Source of the DNA: Hyperoplus lanceolatus | Lineage: Eukaryota; Chordata; Actinopteri; Uranoscopiformes; Ammodytidae | Direction: 5' to 3' | Assembly (NCBI GenBank): GCA_026929865.2 | Contig: CM049398.1 | Span: forward strand, 16,777,501-16,841,500 | DNA length: 64,000 bases | Part shown: positions 1 to 26,328 of the stretch, piece by piece | Layout: each line of letters starts with the position of its first letter | Position numbering within the stretch: position 1 is the first letter of the stretch | Program-made: the position numbers and the translations under genes | Notes under the pieces: generated by a model | Databases searched by the model: none | What the model saw: only the letters and a program-made list of their open reading frames with translations | What the model was told of the DNA's origin: nothing

Positions 1-606
1 AACCGGCCTCACAACCGCAGACCAAGTGTAATCACACCAGCCCAGGACCTCCACATCCAGCAGGTTCACCTCCAAGATCGTCTGAGACCAGCCACTGAGA
101 CAGCTGCTGAAACAATTGGTTTACATAACCAAACAATTTCTGCACAAACTGTCAGAAGCCGTCTCAGGGAAGCTCAACTGCATGCTCGTCGTCCTCATCG
201 GGGTCTTGACCTGACTCCAGCTCGTCGCCGTAACAGACTTGAGTGGGCAAATGCTCACATTCGATGACGTCTGGTACGTTGGAGAGGTGTTCTCTTCACG
301 GATGAATCTCGGTTTACATTGTTCAGGGCAGATGGCAGACAGCGTGTGTGGCGTCGTGTCGGTGAGCGCTTTGCTGATGTCAATGTTGTGGATCGAGTGG
401 CCCATGGTGGTGGTGGGGTTATGGTATGGGCAGGCATCTGTTATGGACGAAGAACACTGGTGCATTTTATTGATGGCATTTTGAATGCACAGAGATACCG
501 TGATGAGATCCTGAGGCCCATTGCTGTGCCATACATCCATGAACATCACCTCACGTTTCAGCAAGATAATGCACGGCCCATGTTGCAAGGATCTGTACAC
601 AATTCG
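1..606 (+). pseudogene. Tc1/mariner transposase remnant, truncated and disrupted
   Basis: Reading frame 1 encodes a Tc1-family transposase fragment from base 1 to about 580. Visible motifs include the LEWANAH segment, then TDESRF (first catalytic Asp of the DDE triad), then MVWAGI, then QQDNARP (second Asp). An in-frame TGA at 265-267 replaces the Trp codon expected in this family. Just after DNARP the reading slips by one base, because the expected HVAR continuation is only found in another frame. Homology stops near 606, before the third catalytic acidic residue. The copy is therefore dead three ways, and its 5' part lies outside the window. It probably sits in an upstream npas1 intron. Family assignment is from recognised motifs. 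Confidence 0.9.
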
Positions 607-1051
607 ATCTTAAAAAAACAGTCTCTTTATAGAAGCACTTATTTTCACCACTGTCAAAGTTTGAACATGTCAAGTAAAAGTTGATGCCTGTCCGTTTTCT
701 GATTTGTGTTTATTTATGTTCCCTCTGCAGTAAGAAGATCGTTGCATTCTCTGACCAATGACATATTTGAACTTCACCTAGGGGCGCACCTCTTGCAGGT
801 AACAACCCCGCACCCACACACACACACACACACACCCACACCCACACCCTCCCTCTTCTCCTGTATAGATTAGGTGTGCTTACATTGTGTATCTGGGATG
901 TTTTCGTACTTGGGGGGTCTGTTTGATCAAGGGTTTTCCTTTGCACATTGTTCTCATAAGTGAGTGCCTTGTGCTGCAGTGTGTCGAGATGCTGCTTGAG
1001 ATCCCAGTTTGTACCAGACCGTCTCCCTCCCTCAGTCTCCCAGACTGACCC

Positions 1052-1384
1052 TGCGTTCCAATACCCATACTTTCTGCTATTTAATATGGTAGAAAAAAGA
1101 TTTAGGAGGTCCCAATTCTTGTGGTCAGATTTAGTATGCTTATGCGTAATACCCGGATGCCTACTACCCGGTTAATTGGGCGATTCTGACCCTCAATCCA
1201 GTGCGCACTGGAAGTGACGTCCCATCGACGGATATGAAAACAAGATCAAGGCGCAATGTTATGATGAAATAAATAAGTAAAAGTGTGTCCTAATTTTAGC
1301 ATACTGCACGCTAACTAGATTCTTTTTATAGTCAGATGTAGTATGTAGAATAGAAAAAAGAAAGAGTATGCGATTTGGAACGTG
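1052..1384. mobile_element. MITE with terminal inverted repeats (copy A)
   Basis: The left end reads TGCGTTCCAATACCCATACT. The right end is its imperfect reverse complement (ending GATTTGGAACG). Interior segments such as the one around 1240-1265 recur in reverse orientation in the element at 9477-9837, so both belong to one non-autonomous DNA-transposon family. No coding capacity is seen. Confidence 0.75.
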
Positions 1385-2630
1385 GCCTTAGTTTAACAAA
1401 GCAAACCCCCCTCTCCCAACACATGGCTCTAACATTCCCACACATGGACACCCACACACCTCGCAAACTTCAGACGCTGGGACGATATCGTTGGCTGCCA
1501 AAGAATGCCTCCCTTTTGCACACTGACAGATGAATGGAGGCTGGAGGGGGGATTCTGAGGGCTGGGGGCTGCTAGGGATGACGAAATGCAGGATGTATAG
1601 AGACAAAGGGCTCAGAGGAAGTCCAAAGAAGGTATAACACTGCAGCTTGTACTTTAGAATGGGAGGAGGCTATGGCAGGAGAGATAGTTGGAGAGGCAAT
1701 CAATAGCAGAGCGGTATTAAGAAAAACTTGATTTTAATGTTGTGTTATGTTTATGTATACATAATACTTTTGAATCGCCGCAATTATTGAAAGGTGCTTC
1801 ACAAATAATTTCTCAGTGCCTTGCCAAAGTAGGAAACCACAGGTGGTACTGGGAACAGGGAGAGGGGAGGAAAAGAAGGAGAGGAAAAAGAGGGCTGAGA
1901 ATTGAACAAGTGAGGAGGTTGTTGTAAAACAAAGAAACATTTTACATATGTCTACTCTCCTTGGCGGCATTTTAAAGAGGGGAAGGGGAAAGGCTTATAC
2001 AGAACGGCGCTGATAGAAATCAAATTAACGCTCCAGAGGAAAAAAAAAGTATGATTCTTCCCTCCCAGCCGTCCTCCTGCCGTAATAGCCTGATAATTGC
2101 ACTTTAGTTCTCCGACATTCAGGCGGCTGGTTTCTCCTCGCCGCGACACACGACGCCCCACACCCCGGCCACACATTTGCATACTGGATGTGTCAGTTGC
2201 ATAAATTACCGCTGCCACTTTAAGCACTGGGCCGCCAAAATAGCAATCATTCTTCTACAGCAAAGTGGTCGTGGTCTGTGTGCCTGTGTGTGTGTGTGTG
2301 TGTGCGTGTATATAAGGCTTAGGCTGTGTCGGCTCACTCCTAGATGCTTGTTATGACGATTAGTATTATTCTCTGAAGCAGTCCTCTCTCATGGTCTGGC
2401 TGTATACGTGTCAATTCTTATTACAATCACTGAAGGCTGTAATGACCCTGGCTCTGCATGCGTCATTGTTTGTGGCCGTACCTGTGTCTCTGGGTGTGTG
2501 TCGGTGGTTGTGTGTCCGTGTGGCCCGAGATCCAGGATAGAGCTTTTTTTCTGACTTTATTACAGTTGAAACAGCTCTGGTCTATAAGCTCAGTTTGTCT
2601 TTGTCCTTGCCTGGCTGTGTTTATTTGTGG

Positions 2631-2634
<4 letters not shown>

Positions 2635-2690
<56 letters not shown>

Positions 2691-2709
2691 TGTGTGTGTG
2701 TGTGTGTGC
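2635..2709. repeat. (TG)n microsatellite upstream of npas1 PAS exon
   Basis: Nearly pure TG dinucleotide run on the sense strand of npas1, with minor interruptions (TATG, TGCG) near its end. In the pre-mRNA it is a UG repeat about 370 nt upstream of the acceptor at 3079. Confidence 0.97.
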
Positions 2710-2831
2710 GCACGTGCGTGTGTGGGCACACATGTGTCATATGTGTCTGTGCTTCTCTCTTCCTAATGCAGGTCCGTTTGACATTGTTTCATGTCTGTTC
2801 ACATTTATATGTGTGTGTTCACATGTGTATT

Positions 2832-2832
<1 letters not shown>

Positions 2833-2907
<75 letters not shown>
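2833..2907. repeat. (TG)37 microsatellite upstream of npas1 PAS exon
   Basis: Uninterrupted TG run of about 75 nt, ending about 170 nt before the acceptor of the exon at 3080. It is complementary to the CA repeat just downstream of that exon (3218-3330). Confidence 0.97.
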
Positions 2908-2910
<3 letters not shown>

Positions 2911-3079
2911 TGAGAGGAGAGGCCAATGGGTGACAGGTTGTTTGTTCCCTAGCTCATTGTAATTTGTTCGATACACACTAATTGCTCTAATTTGTCTGTC
3001 TTGTTTATGTTGGCTTTTATGTGCACGTGTTTGTGTGTGTGTGTCATGTGTGATGTGTGTTTTTTCTTTATGTGCACAG

Positions 3080-17014
<13,935 letters not shown>

Positions 17015-17696
17015 GAGACTCAGAGAGGGAGGAGGAGGAGGGCAGAGAGGAGAAGATAATAAAAATGAAGTACGGAGCAGAGTGACAGACCAGAACAAGA
17101 GAGACATTGAAAAGGGCAGGAGAGACAGAAGTGGCAGGACATTAAGCCTCTAAGGACGTTACTAATTGGACAATGAGTTGAATAACTGCGATCTAAAATA
17201 TGTGACAAGTCGCTGCCATGGGGAATTACTGTGTCCGCCCGTCGTGGACAAGTGACAGTGACTCTCAGAGAAAACAGGACATGGAAACTTTTGACTGGCT
17301 GTCCCACAAGACTTTTTCCGTCTCCACGACAATAATGAAATCTGCTCTGTGTCTTTCTGTAGATGACTTGTGTTGATTTCTGTGTCTCTTCCACCGAGAG
17401 AAGCCATATTGTATATAGAGACGAAACCATAAAGACCCTCAGCTCACGTCGTCCTCACTGTAACTCCAATTAACCCAATTAACCTTTAAGCCAGTAGAGA
17501 GAGATGAACACTTGTCTCTAGGAATGGAGTCGACTTTGGAATACACATTTTTATTATTGCAGTATTATACAATTAATCTCCTACCCCGAGATCCAGGTGA
17601 TAATAATTTGATAATAGGATATTTCCCTTAAAATAGATGGAGACAGCCCTCTGGTGTTTTGTATTAAGATTCAAAATAATAATGATGATAATAATG

Positions 17697-17793
<97 letters not shown>

Positions 17794-19440
17794 TGATAAT
17801 AATAATAATAATAATAATAATGATACAAGTATTCATCAGTCAGCCATATTTAAAGCACACTGTTGGGACAAAAATATGAATAATGTAGTCCCAGACATTC
17901 CATTATGTATAAGGGAAGAAAATGCAATGTGGACAGGACGCAATTTCTGTTTTTATTATAGGCAAGAAATGTGTTTAACTCACTATTAATTATAGTAGAT
18001 TCTTTATGATGCTGCAATTGTGTTTTTGTATGAAAGCCATATTCTTTTATTTTTGAACTTTTATTTTATTTTTATTTTAATTTTCTTTGTTTAATTGGAT
18101 GTATAATATCATCCAAATACGTTTTTTATTCTCTAAACAATATTACGTTTCTGAAAGTTTTTAGAAAGGGGAAATAGTGTTGGACAAATTTGTTTACATT
18201 TGAATGTCTGTGTTCTTTTTTCTTCAAGCACTTACTGAAATGTTCTTCTGGTGTGAACTCAAAGCACTTCAACACTTAACACTCACTGTGTGATCCTGTT
18301 AAAACAGAAAACAATGCAATACGAGGAGGGTGGTGAATAACACCACAGCCTGACCACAGTGTAGTGGATACGTGGTCAAGTTAAAAAGGCAGGTAAAAAA
18401 AAAACAGACTGCATATGGTCATAAAAAGTCGACTAAAAGGGGTCAATAAATATACATTGAATTATTCTTACATTGTCATCAGGGCAGTTTGGTCAATTGG
18501 AAGTAAAGGTTTTACAGCAAACAGTGGAAATATCGAACACTTAAAATTTGTATTTTACCTTGTTTGATCGGAAAATCACTCCAGGACTGAAAAGCCATCA
18601 AACAAATACAAAAAACTTTTTATGTGGGGTAAAAAAAAATTAAATGAGCTCTGAATATTTAATCTCCCATTTGAACTGAAGTAGGTTGGCTGTCTAAAAT
18701 ATATACAAACTATTTGTTTCCTAAAAGGGTCATATTTTCCAAATGTTCCTTGATGAAACATTTAAAACCATGACCCGTTAACAGCAAAACGCATTATCAA
18801 ACAATTGTGAGGAATAGGCAAATGTTTTAACATTAATAATCAGTGATTTAAATAACTCTGATAATTCTCTAGCACTTTGGATTAACGTTCTTCAAACTGA
18901 ATATATCATGTGTTCAAAATTACATCTACATTTTAAAATCTGTTAAAAATGAAGTCTTCAGAAAGATGCCATAATGCCAGGCACTGTGTGTAAATTATTA
19001 TGTTGAAATATAATTGTTTCCAAAATTGAGATTATGGTAGACTGACTGATCTGAGGGATCAGTTTATGTGGAAATGTCTGATCTTCTGAAAAAAGAAGAA
19101 AATAGTTCTAATTCACAGATCCGATGTGCACTTCACACCCATACTGTGGCTGTCACATACAAATATGTGTGAGCGCACATGATCCCCGGGTGTTTAATGG
19201 TAAATGCGTATGGTTGCGTGTGGGGTGTGCTTGCTTGTCCAAGTGTGTATGTGTTTCTTTTTTATGTGTTTTTCTTTTCTTTTTTTGGTTGAAATGAAAT
19301 AGCTAACCCCTTGCCCATCACTGTGAAGCTAACGTTATCCTCCCATCTTTGTGAATACTCCACCCCTTCATCGAATAAAATGAACAAATGTAAAAAATAA
19401 AAAACAGTGATACAGATGACGATAACAATAAAATATTCCA
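17015..19440 (+). other. npas1: Probable npas1 3' UTR and downstream sequence
   Basis: Follows the npas1 stop. It is AT-rich, with an ATA/AAT trinucleotide repeat at 17676-17823. Candidate AATAAA polyadenylation signals occur near 18444, 19373 and 19427. No ORF with recognisable coding character is present. Where the transcript ends cannot be decided from sequence alone. Confidence 0.45.
17676..17823. repeat. (AAT)n trinucleotide microsatellite
   Basis: About 45-50 AAT/ATA units with GAT interruptions at both ends and near 17790. It lies about 660 bp after the npas1 stop. Confidence 0.97.
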
Positions 19441-19685
19441 GTAGAGGAGCACAACTCGAGGCTTCGCTGTTTCATTCTTGCGTCTGTGAAGCACACAAAA
19501 CCAGCCATTAAGATATATGAAATGGCATGATTTAGTACCTGTTTTTAAATAATTAATGAGGTTTTCATACTTGACTCAAATAGATCATTTGGGACACATA
19601 TTTTAACGTTAACAAGTGTGTTTCAACAATTTACATTTCGTTAGATTTGTCGGCCTGAATTTCAGTCGCTAACTTTCATCCCCTT

Positions 19686-19716
<31 letters not shown>

Positions 19717-20128
19717 CAAATCAGTATTTCAGGCACACAACAGACATTTATGCACAACCCTCCACTATACGTGCGTGCTTAACATAAATTCACAACAACA
19801 CACTGCCAAGGATATAACGAACACGCAGGATAAATCAGTGGAAGAATAAATCTCAAAGATGTCTGTCACTGCGAGTAGTTACGTGTCATCATCCAAGCAG
19901 ACACGTCCCTGGAGTACACCAAACACAATAACACATGCAATAAAACACAATAATATTGATCCTTACTTTAAAAAGAAAGTATAATGTGGATCAGGTGAAA
20001 GTGACCATGGCATGAAGCACCAAGGCGCTTGAGTGTGTTGGATTCAGCAAAGACTTCTGACTGAAACGAACACAAGATCACAGAGCGCCTCACCTCTGAA
20101 AGACTATATTGCATTCACATGCATTACA

Positions 20129-20718
<590 letters not shown>

Positions 20719-21439
20719 TGTTTGTGTGCATGAGTCATGGCAGCTCTCCTGACTGCTCCTCCACTCCAGCCTGTCATTGAGTCACCCGTACGCCCTCTCT
20801 GTCACTGACTTTGATGGCTTATCCTACCCCCTGAATTGGAGTCGCGCTCCCGGGGGAAATACCTTAGCACATGTAAATGCATTTGAAAGAGTAAAAAAAT
20901 ATGGGTAGGAACAATAGAGTGAGGGATGGAGGGAGACACCAGACAGCTTCCACCTGACACAAGCTCACTACACCTCCACCACTCTTGTCTTTTCCCTCCA
21001 TCCCTCCATCCTCAGCTCTACCTCCACTATTTTCATCTTTGTCACCGCTTTCCCAACAATCTCCTCTTTCTCTTCTCAGCCAACGGGGGAAGAAAGGCCA
21101 ATCCACGTTTAATACACTTCTCAAGGCAGATCCTTTGATCCATACACGTGGCATTTAACACCTGAGAGCAGATGTAGCAAATCTGCCTCTCAAAACAAGC
21201 AGAGGTCATGGGCGGCTCCTATACGTCCAGGGCTGTATAGCTGGTGTGTGAGGCTAGACCTGAAACTTGGAGCCGGCCGGCGTGTGTCTGCTGCTGGTGT
21301 TATGGTTTTCTCTATAACGCTCGCTCTGGGCTCTGGAGGTAGAAGGTGTTTGTCAGTGAGGGCGCGTCTCCTGCCTCTGGGCGCCCTGCCCTTTAGACGC
21401 GCCAGGCCTCAGGAGCCTCCTGCATGCCAAACAGACCTG

Positions 21440-21790
21440 TGCAGTCAGATGGAGGAGAGGAGAAAAAGAGGGGGAAGGGGAGGAGGAGAAAGAGGAGGAG
21501 AAGAGAATGTGAGGAGGAGTCCAGAAAAGAAAAGGACTGGAGGGCGAAAGGTTAGAAGAGGATCTGAGGGGAGAGAGGGGTGAGGGGAGAGGGGAGAGGG
21601 AGGAGAGGGGAGGAGGAAGTGGTGATGGTGGTGGACTTGGCTGGTCACACTGCAGCAACAATCTAGACACACCCTGCATGTGAAACACAACTGCACTGAG
21701 ATGCCCTGGGAATCAGTGAGGGGAGAGGGAGCGGGAGAGAGAGGGGGAGAGGGAGAGGGAGAGGAGGAAGTGAGGGTGACTCTGAGGTGA
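21440..21790. repeat. Polypurine (GA/GGA) tracts
   Basis: The plus strand is almost purely G/A at 21450-21620 and 21715-21775, with GAGAGG and GGAGGA units. These are low-complexity homopurine tracts with mirror symmetry able to form triplex DNA. Confidence 0.85.
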
Positions 21791-23667
21791 GTCTCAACAG
21801 CAACGCAAGATGTCGATGGCCAGGAGATATCACAGACCTTCGGCCTAACCCAGTCAGAGATAGTTATCACAGGCAGAGGATGGGGGGCCATCAACAGCAC
21901 ACACACACACACACATGCTGCACGCTTCACTTCGTTTATGCATACACGCTTGCAGACGGGTTGCTCTATATAAAAATTATGTACAGCATGGGTGTGCACG
22001 GACAGTTTGAACATCTTTGTACTTTGTACTCCCACTGTAAGGAGAGTTGCCACTGATTCTGAAAGCACTGACACATTGAATTGGGTACTGTTTGCATAAT
22101 CAAAAATAAAACATGAAGTACAACTTGTTACGAGGCATCGGGTATACTATAAAGGTATTGTGCCTGGCTGTGTAAGATTAGGTTACAGTAGAGTTCTCTG
22201 ACTGTTTGTGCTAATAAAGTTGAAGGTTTTGAAAATCCAGGAATGAGATGTTTGCACATTTCGTCTTTGGGTTTTTAATTAAATTAGGTGTTTAATTATG
22301 GGCTGAGCATTCTCTGCGAGAGGGCTTTACCAATCGTGTTTATATTCCTATGCCCCATCTAATAGGGAGAACATTCAGTATAGGTTAGAAAAGAAAGAAA
22401 GTGAGAATACAATGTTACTGCTGCTAAAACTGTTTTGAGGCCTTCTCTTGGTGTATTGGTGCTGGGACCATGGCTGGAAAAGGGACCCTTATTGCCCCCC
22501 ACCTTCCTGTGCATCCCGAGTTACCTTGTAAGCAGGATTTAAAACACGCTTTAATAAAGAAGCTTCTCGGACACCTAGAGAGGTACAATTACCTAGTATG
22601 CTAATATTACTAAAAAGTGATATAGTCTCTCATTCTGTTAATCATCCAAATACCCTCATATTGATCTGAAGTCTAATAAATGTCTAAATGTTAACGCAAA
22701 CAAAGGACACAATAAAATTGGACTTTGTTACAGCAAATGTTTCTTTTATTAATGTATGTACAGTAGGGTGCATTGAAAGTGGTGCACACACACAAACAAA
22801 AGTAAACAATAGTGAACCCCATTTCCACACATACACACACACAGCGTCGCACACACACAATTATCAACCCTTCAGTAGTAGCAACTATCCATCGCAGCCA
22901 TTAAAAGAAAAATAACAGAGATCAGCATTTGGTGTGGAACCACGCCAAAGGTAAATTAGTCTATGGTAACATGAAGGTGCTTTACATGCATATCATGAAA
23001 AACCAACATTACCGCAGAATAAACAAACTATCTGCAAAAAGTCTAGCACTACTTTAATGGCATGACAAAAGTGCTATTACCCTTTCAAAATAAAATTACA
23101 CATTGACTTAACAGGGTAACTTTTACTCTGTAAAAAAATATTCTAAGCTTCCATTGACTTGTTTTTAATCTTTTTTCTGATCTCACAGCATATCACAAAC
23201 AGCTCATTTGATTCCAAGACTTTAATGAAAACTTCAAGTATTTAATCACAGTGTATTAGGTTGAACAAGATGATAAGAACAAACAGCTGCAGGCTGAGAA
23301 AAAACGCAGATAAAACGGCCTCAATATGATTACATACAGTGCATCGAAAAAAGTATAACTGAATAATTGGTTCTATTTGCAGTGTGCATGTATAAAATAA
23401 TAATTAATTCAACAATTTACAGCCAGAGTGATAACAAAAGTGAAAGCAGCTTTGAATAAATAGGATTATAAGAAATCTTACAAAAAAAGCTGATTTATTC
23501 ACATGAAAGTGAACGTAGTCAAACAACCAAAAGCTCTGTATTTTCTGACCAAAGGTCTGAAAGTCCTTTCCACCAAAAACAATATTTTTTACATTGATAT
23601 AACAACAGATAATAGCTCTCTATCTCCAGACACACATAGCCTACATATGATCATGTAGATTGCTTGA

Positions 23668-23669
<2 letters not shown>

Positions 23670-23725
<56 letters not shown>
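23670..23725. repeat. (CA)n repeat, TG in the tmem160 3' UTR
   Basis: CA run on the plus strand, followed by (TC)6. In the tmem160 transcript it reads as GA then UG repeats, starting about 13 nt after the stop codon. Confidence 0.95.
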
Positions 23726-23728
<3 letters not shown>

Positions 23729-23750
23729 CTCTCTCTCTGTCCCACTTTGT

Positions 23751-24079
23751 CTACTTGTCCGTCCCCTTGCCACTGTCGCTGTCTTCGCTGTCACGTGGTC
23801 TGCTGCCACGGTAACCCCGGTGATTGCGCTTCTCCCTGCACTCGCGGCAGTCGTCCTCGTCCTCTCCCTCGTCGTCGTCATCGTGTATGATCTCCACCTC
23901 CAGTCGGCCGATATAGAGCGATACCGCGCACAGCCAGAAGAGGGCGACGCTGCCCACTGCCGCGCTCTGCAACAGCAGCGCCGGCACAGACAGCAGCATC
24001 AACCTCCGCAGGGCAAAGAGGCTGCCGAGGTATGTAGCGCCGCCAAACGAGACGCACACACCTCCCAGGATAAAGAATG
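23751..24079 (-). CDS. tmem160: tmem160 exon 4: membrane helices 2-3 and acidic tail
   Basis: 329 nt after the acceptor CCCCCTACTCAG. It encodes FFILGGVCVSFGG, the third helix, and an Asp/Glu-rich then Arg/Asp-rich C-terminus ending DSGKGTDK and stop. Confidence 0.95.
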
Positions 24080-26261
24080 CTGAGTAGGGGGACAAAAAAA
24101 AATTGGTTGTATTATTCTATTGAGATCCAATTCATTTTCTCACAGCTCATGGTAATTTAAACTGGGATGGAGACAGGTTGGGACTTCCATGTTCTCCTGT
24201 TGACTGAAAGATAGAATATTTTTATTTCCTTCTCTAAAAAGGATTTAAATACAATACAAGTAGTATTTGAATGTATATGAATGCTTGTCTCAATGTAATA
24301 CATTCTGAAAAATATATGTAATAACTTTCAAATTTAGCACCATGGCTGCTAAGTTTTGTTCTCGTTATTTTTAACACAATCTGCGTTAAACACAATGACT
24401 ATTTAATTTTGGTAATTAATGTATGATTCATTAAATAAACGTAACTCTCATAACGGGCATTTCAGACAACCAGGAATTGTGCTTTTTAAAACTGCGGCTG
24501 AATGAAAATAAATAATCTATTGTAAGGTTCTCTTGGAAAGAAAAAGAGGATATTTGGATGCTCTATTTAAATTATTTTTCTTGATTCCACTGTCTTGTTT
24601 TAGAGTTTAGGATGACATCAACCATCTTTCACTGAATTTCATCCCTAACTACAGTGGCTTGCAAAAGTATTCCTACCCTTTGACCTTTCAACATTTTGTC
24701 ACGTTACGACCACACACGTACATTTATTTTATTGGGATTTCTTGTGATAGACCAACAGAAAGTGGTGCATCATTTTGAAGAGGAATGAAAATGATACCAG
24801 GGGCCTATTGCATAAAACTAGGATAAGGGATTAACCTAGGATATTTCGGTTATCCTGGCTTGCGTTAGCCATGATCCGGTTGCATAAAAGCGGAGGGACA
24901 TAAGTTACCATGGAGATTTATCCTTTACGTTTAGCCTGGTCCCGACCAGGATAAACGTAAAGGATAAACTTATTCTGTTGCCTGATTGGCTCAGTCAGCT
25001 GTCACTCTGATCTGAAATCAAGGTGTTTAACAGTTATTCCATGATCTTCTGTGTAATGTTTTATTTTCATTAGCCTGTTTTAAAGTACCACATAAAGGAC
25101 TATATTGTCATTTAGTTAAATAGTTATTATTTTTTATTATTTAACCTGAACCATTTATAATTAACTTAATTATAATTAGATTAAGATGCAATGATATAAA
25201 TTATAATAATTTATGTGATAGTCTGTTCATATTGCAGGCTATATTTATACAATTGATTATCGATGGCAGATGACGTTGCAAGTGTGGGTCAAATAAATTC
25301 ACTTTGTACTTATAACTATATCGAGGTGCATCTGAAACAAAATTCAATATCAATGAAAAATTACTTTTTTCTGTAATTGAATTGAAAAAGTGAAACTTAA
25401 ATATATTCTAGAAATTCATTACACATGAAGTGAAATTAATATAGAATAAACATACTTTTCAGAAGGTCGACATTTCTGTATCATAAATCCTTTTTCTGAT
25501 TGGTTGTATGTAACATTCTAATATTTTGAGATACTGGATTTTTTATTCCATGATCAATCAATCATCCAAAAAGAGGCCTGACATATTTCACTTTGTGTAA
25601 TGAATCTATGAAAGTTAAACTTTTTGAATGGACTTTCCATGATATTAATTTTTTTAGATGCAACTGCAGACTGCTCACTGTCAACTATTTTATCATAAAA
25701 CAATGCAGGGGCATCAAGATCAGGTGGCAGAGAATACATCTGCTGTATGAAATGAACTGCCCCCTGATTAACGGTTTAAACTAGCAAGGCATTGTGGGAA
25801 AATGGGCCGTCTTTTCCATTTTTCCATCAGTAAATCTGTGTTCGATCTCTGGGTCTACTTCTGAAAGCTGTGGGCTGGCACTTAACATAATGACTTACAC
25901 CTGGCTTGACAAAGCAGCCCTTTTCCATCCTGGACTGGCGTTTATGCAACTGACTAATCCAAAGTGCCCAGGCTAGACTTTGTCAAGGCTGGCTTTATCA
26001 ATCATCCTGGATATCTTAATTCCACTTTTATGCAATAGGCCCCTGGTTTAAAAAAATAAATAATTATGAATAAAAAACTGAAAAGTGTGATGTGTAAAAG
26101 TATTCGGTCCCCTGAGTCAATAGTTTGTAGAAACACATTTTGCTGCAATTACAGCTGGAGTCTTTTGGAGATACGTCTATACCAGCTTTACACATCTAGA
26201 GACTGACATGAATACTAAGTATGAATACTTTTGCAAGCCACTGAGCTTTGCTGTATTGTAC

Positions 26262-26328
<67 letters not shown>

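Larger units (their letters stand above)
607..3079. other. Upstream intron sequence, no coding exon recognised
   Basis: This stretch precedes the first recognisable npas1 exon. It holds a MITE (1052-1384), short CA/TG runs (815-840, 2287-2306), two long TG repeats and a GA-rich patch near 1840-1900. A complex, non-repetitive block at about 2070-2260 could be regulatory. I looked for the bHLH exon and the exon preceding the PAS start and found neither, so they should lie upstream of the window. Confidence 0.5.

Noticed and set aside
17573-17989. Open frames of poly-Ile and poly-Asn
   Set aside because: Produced by the AAT trinucleotide repeat downstream of npas1.
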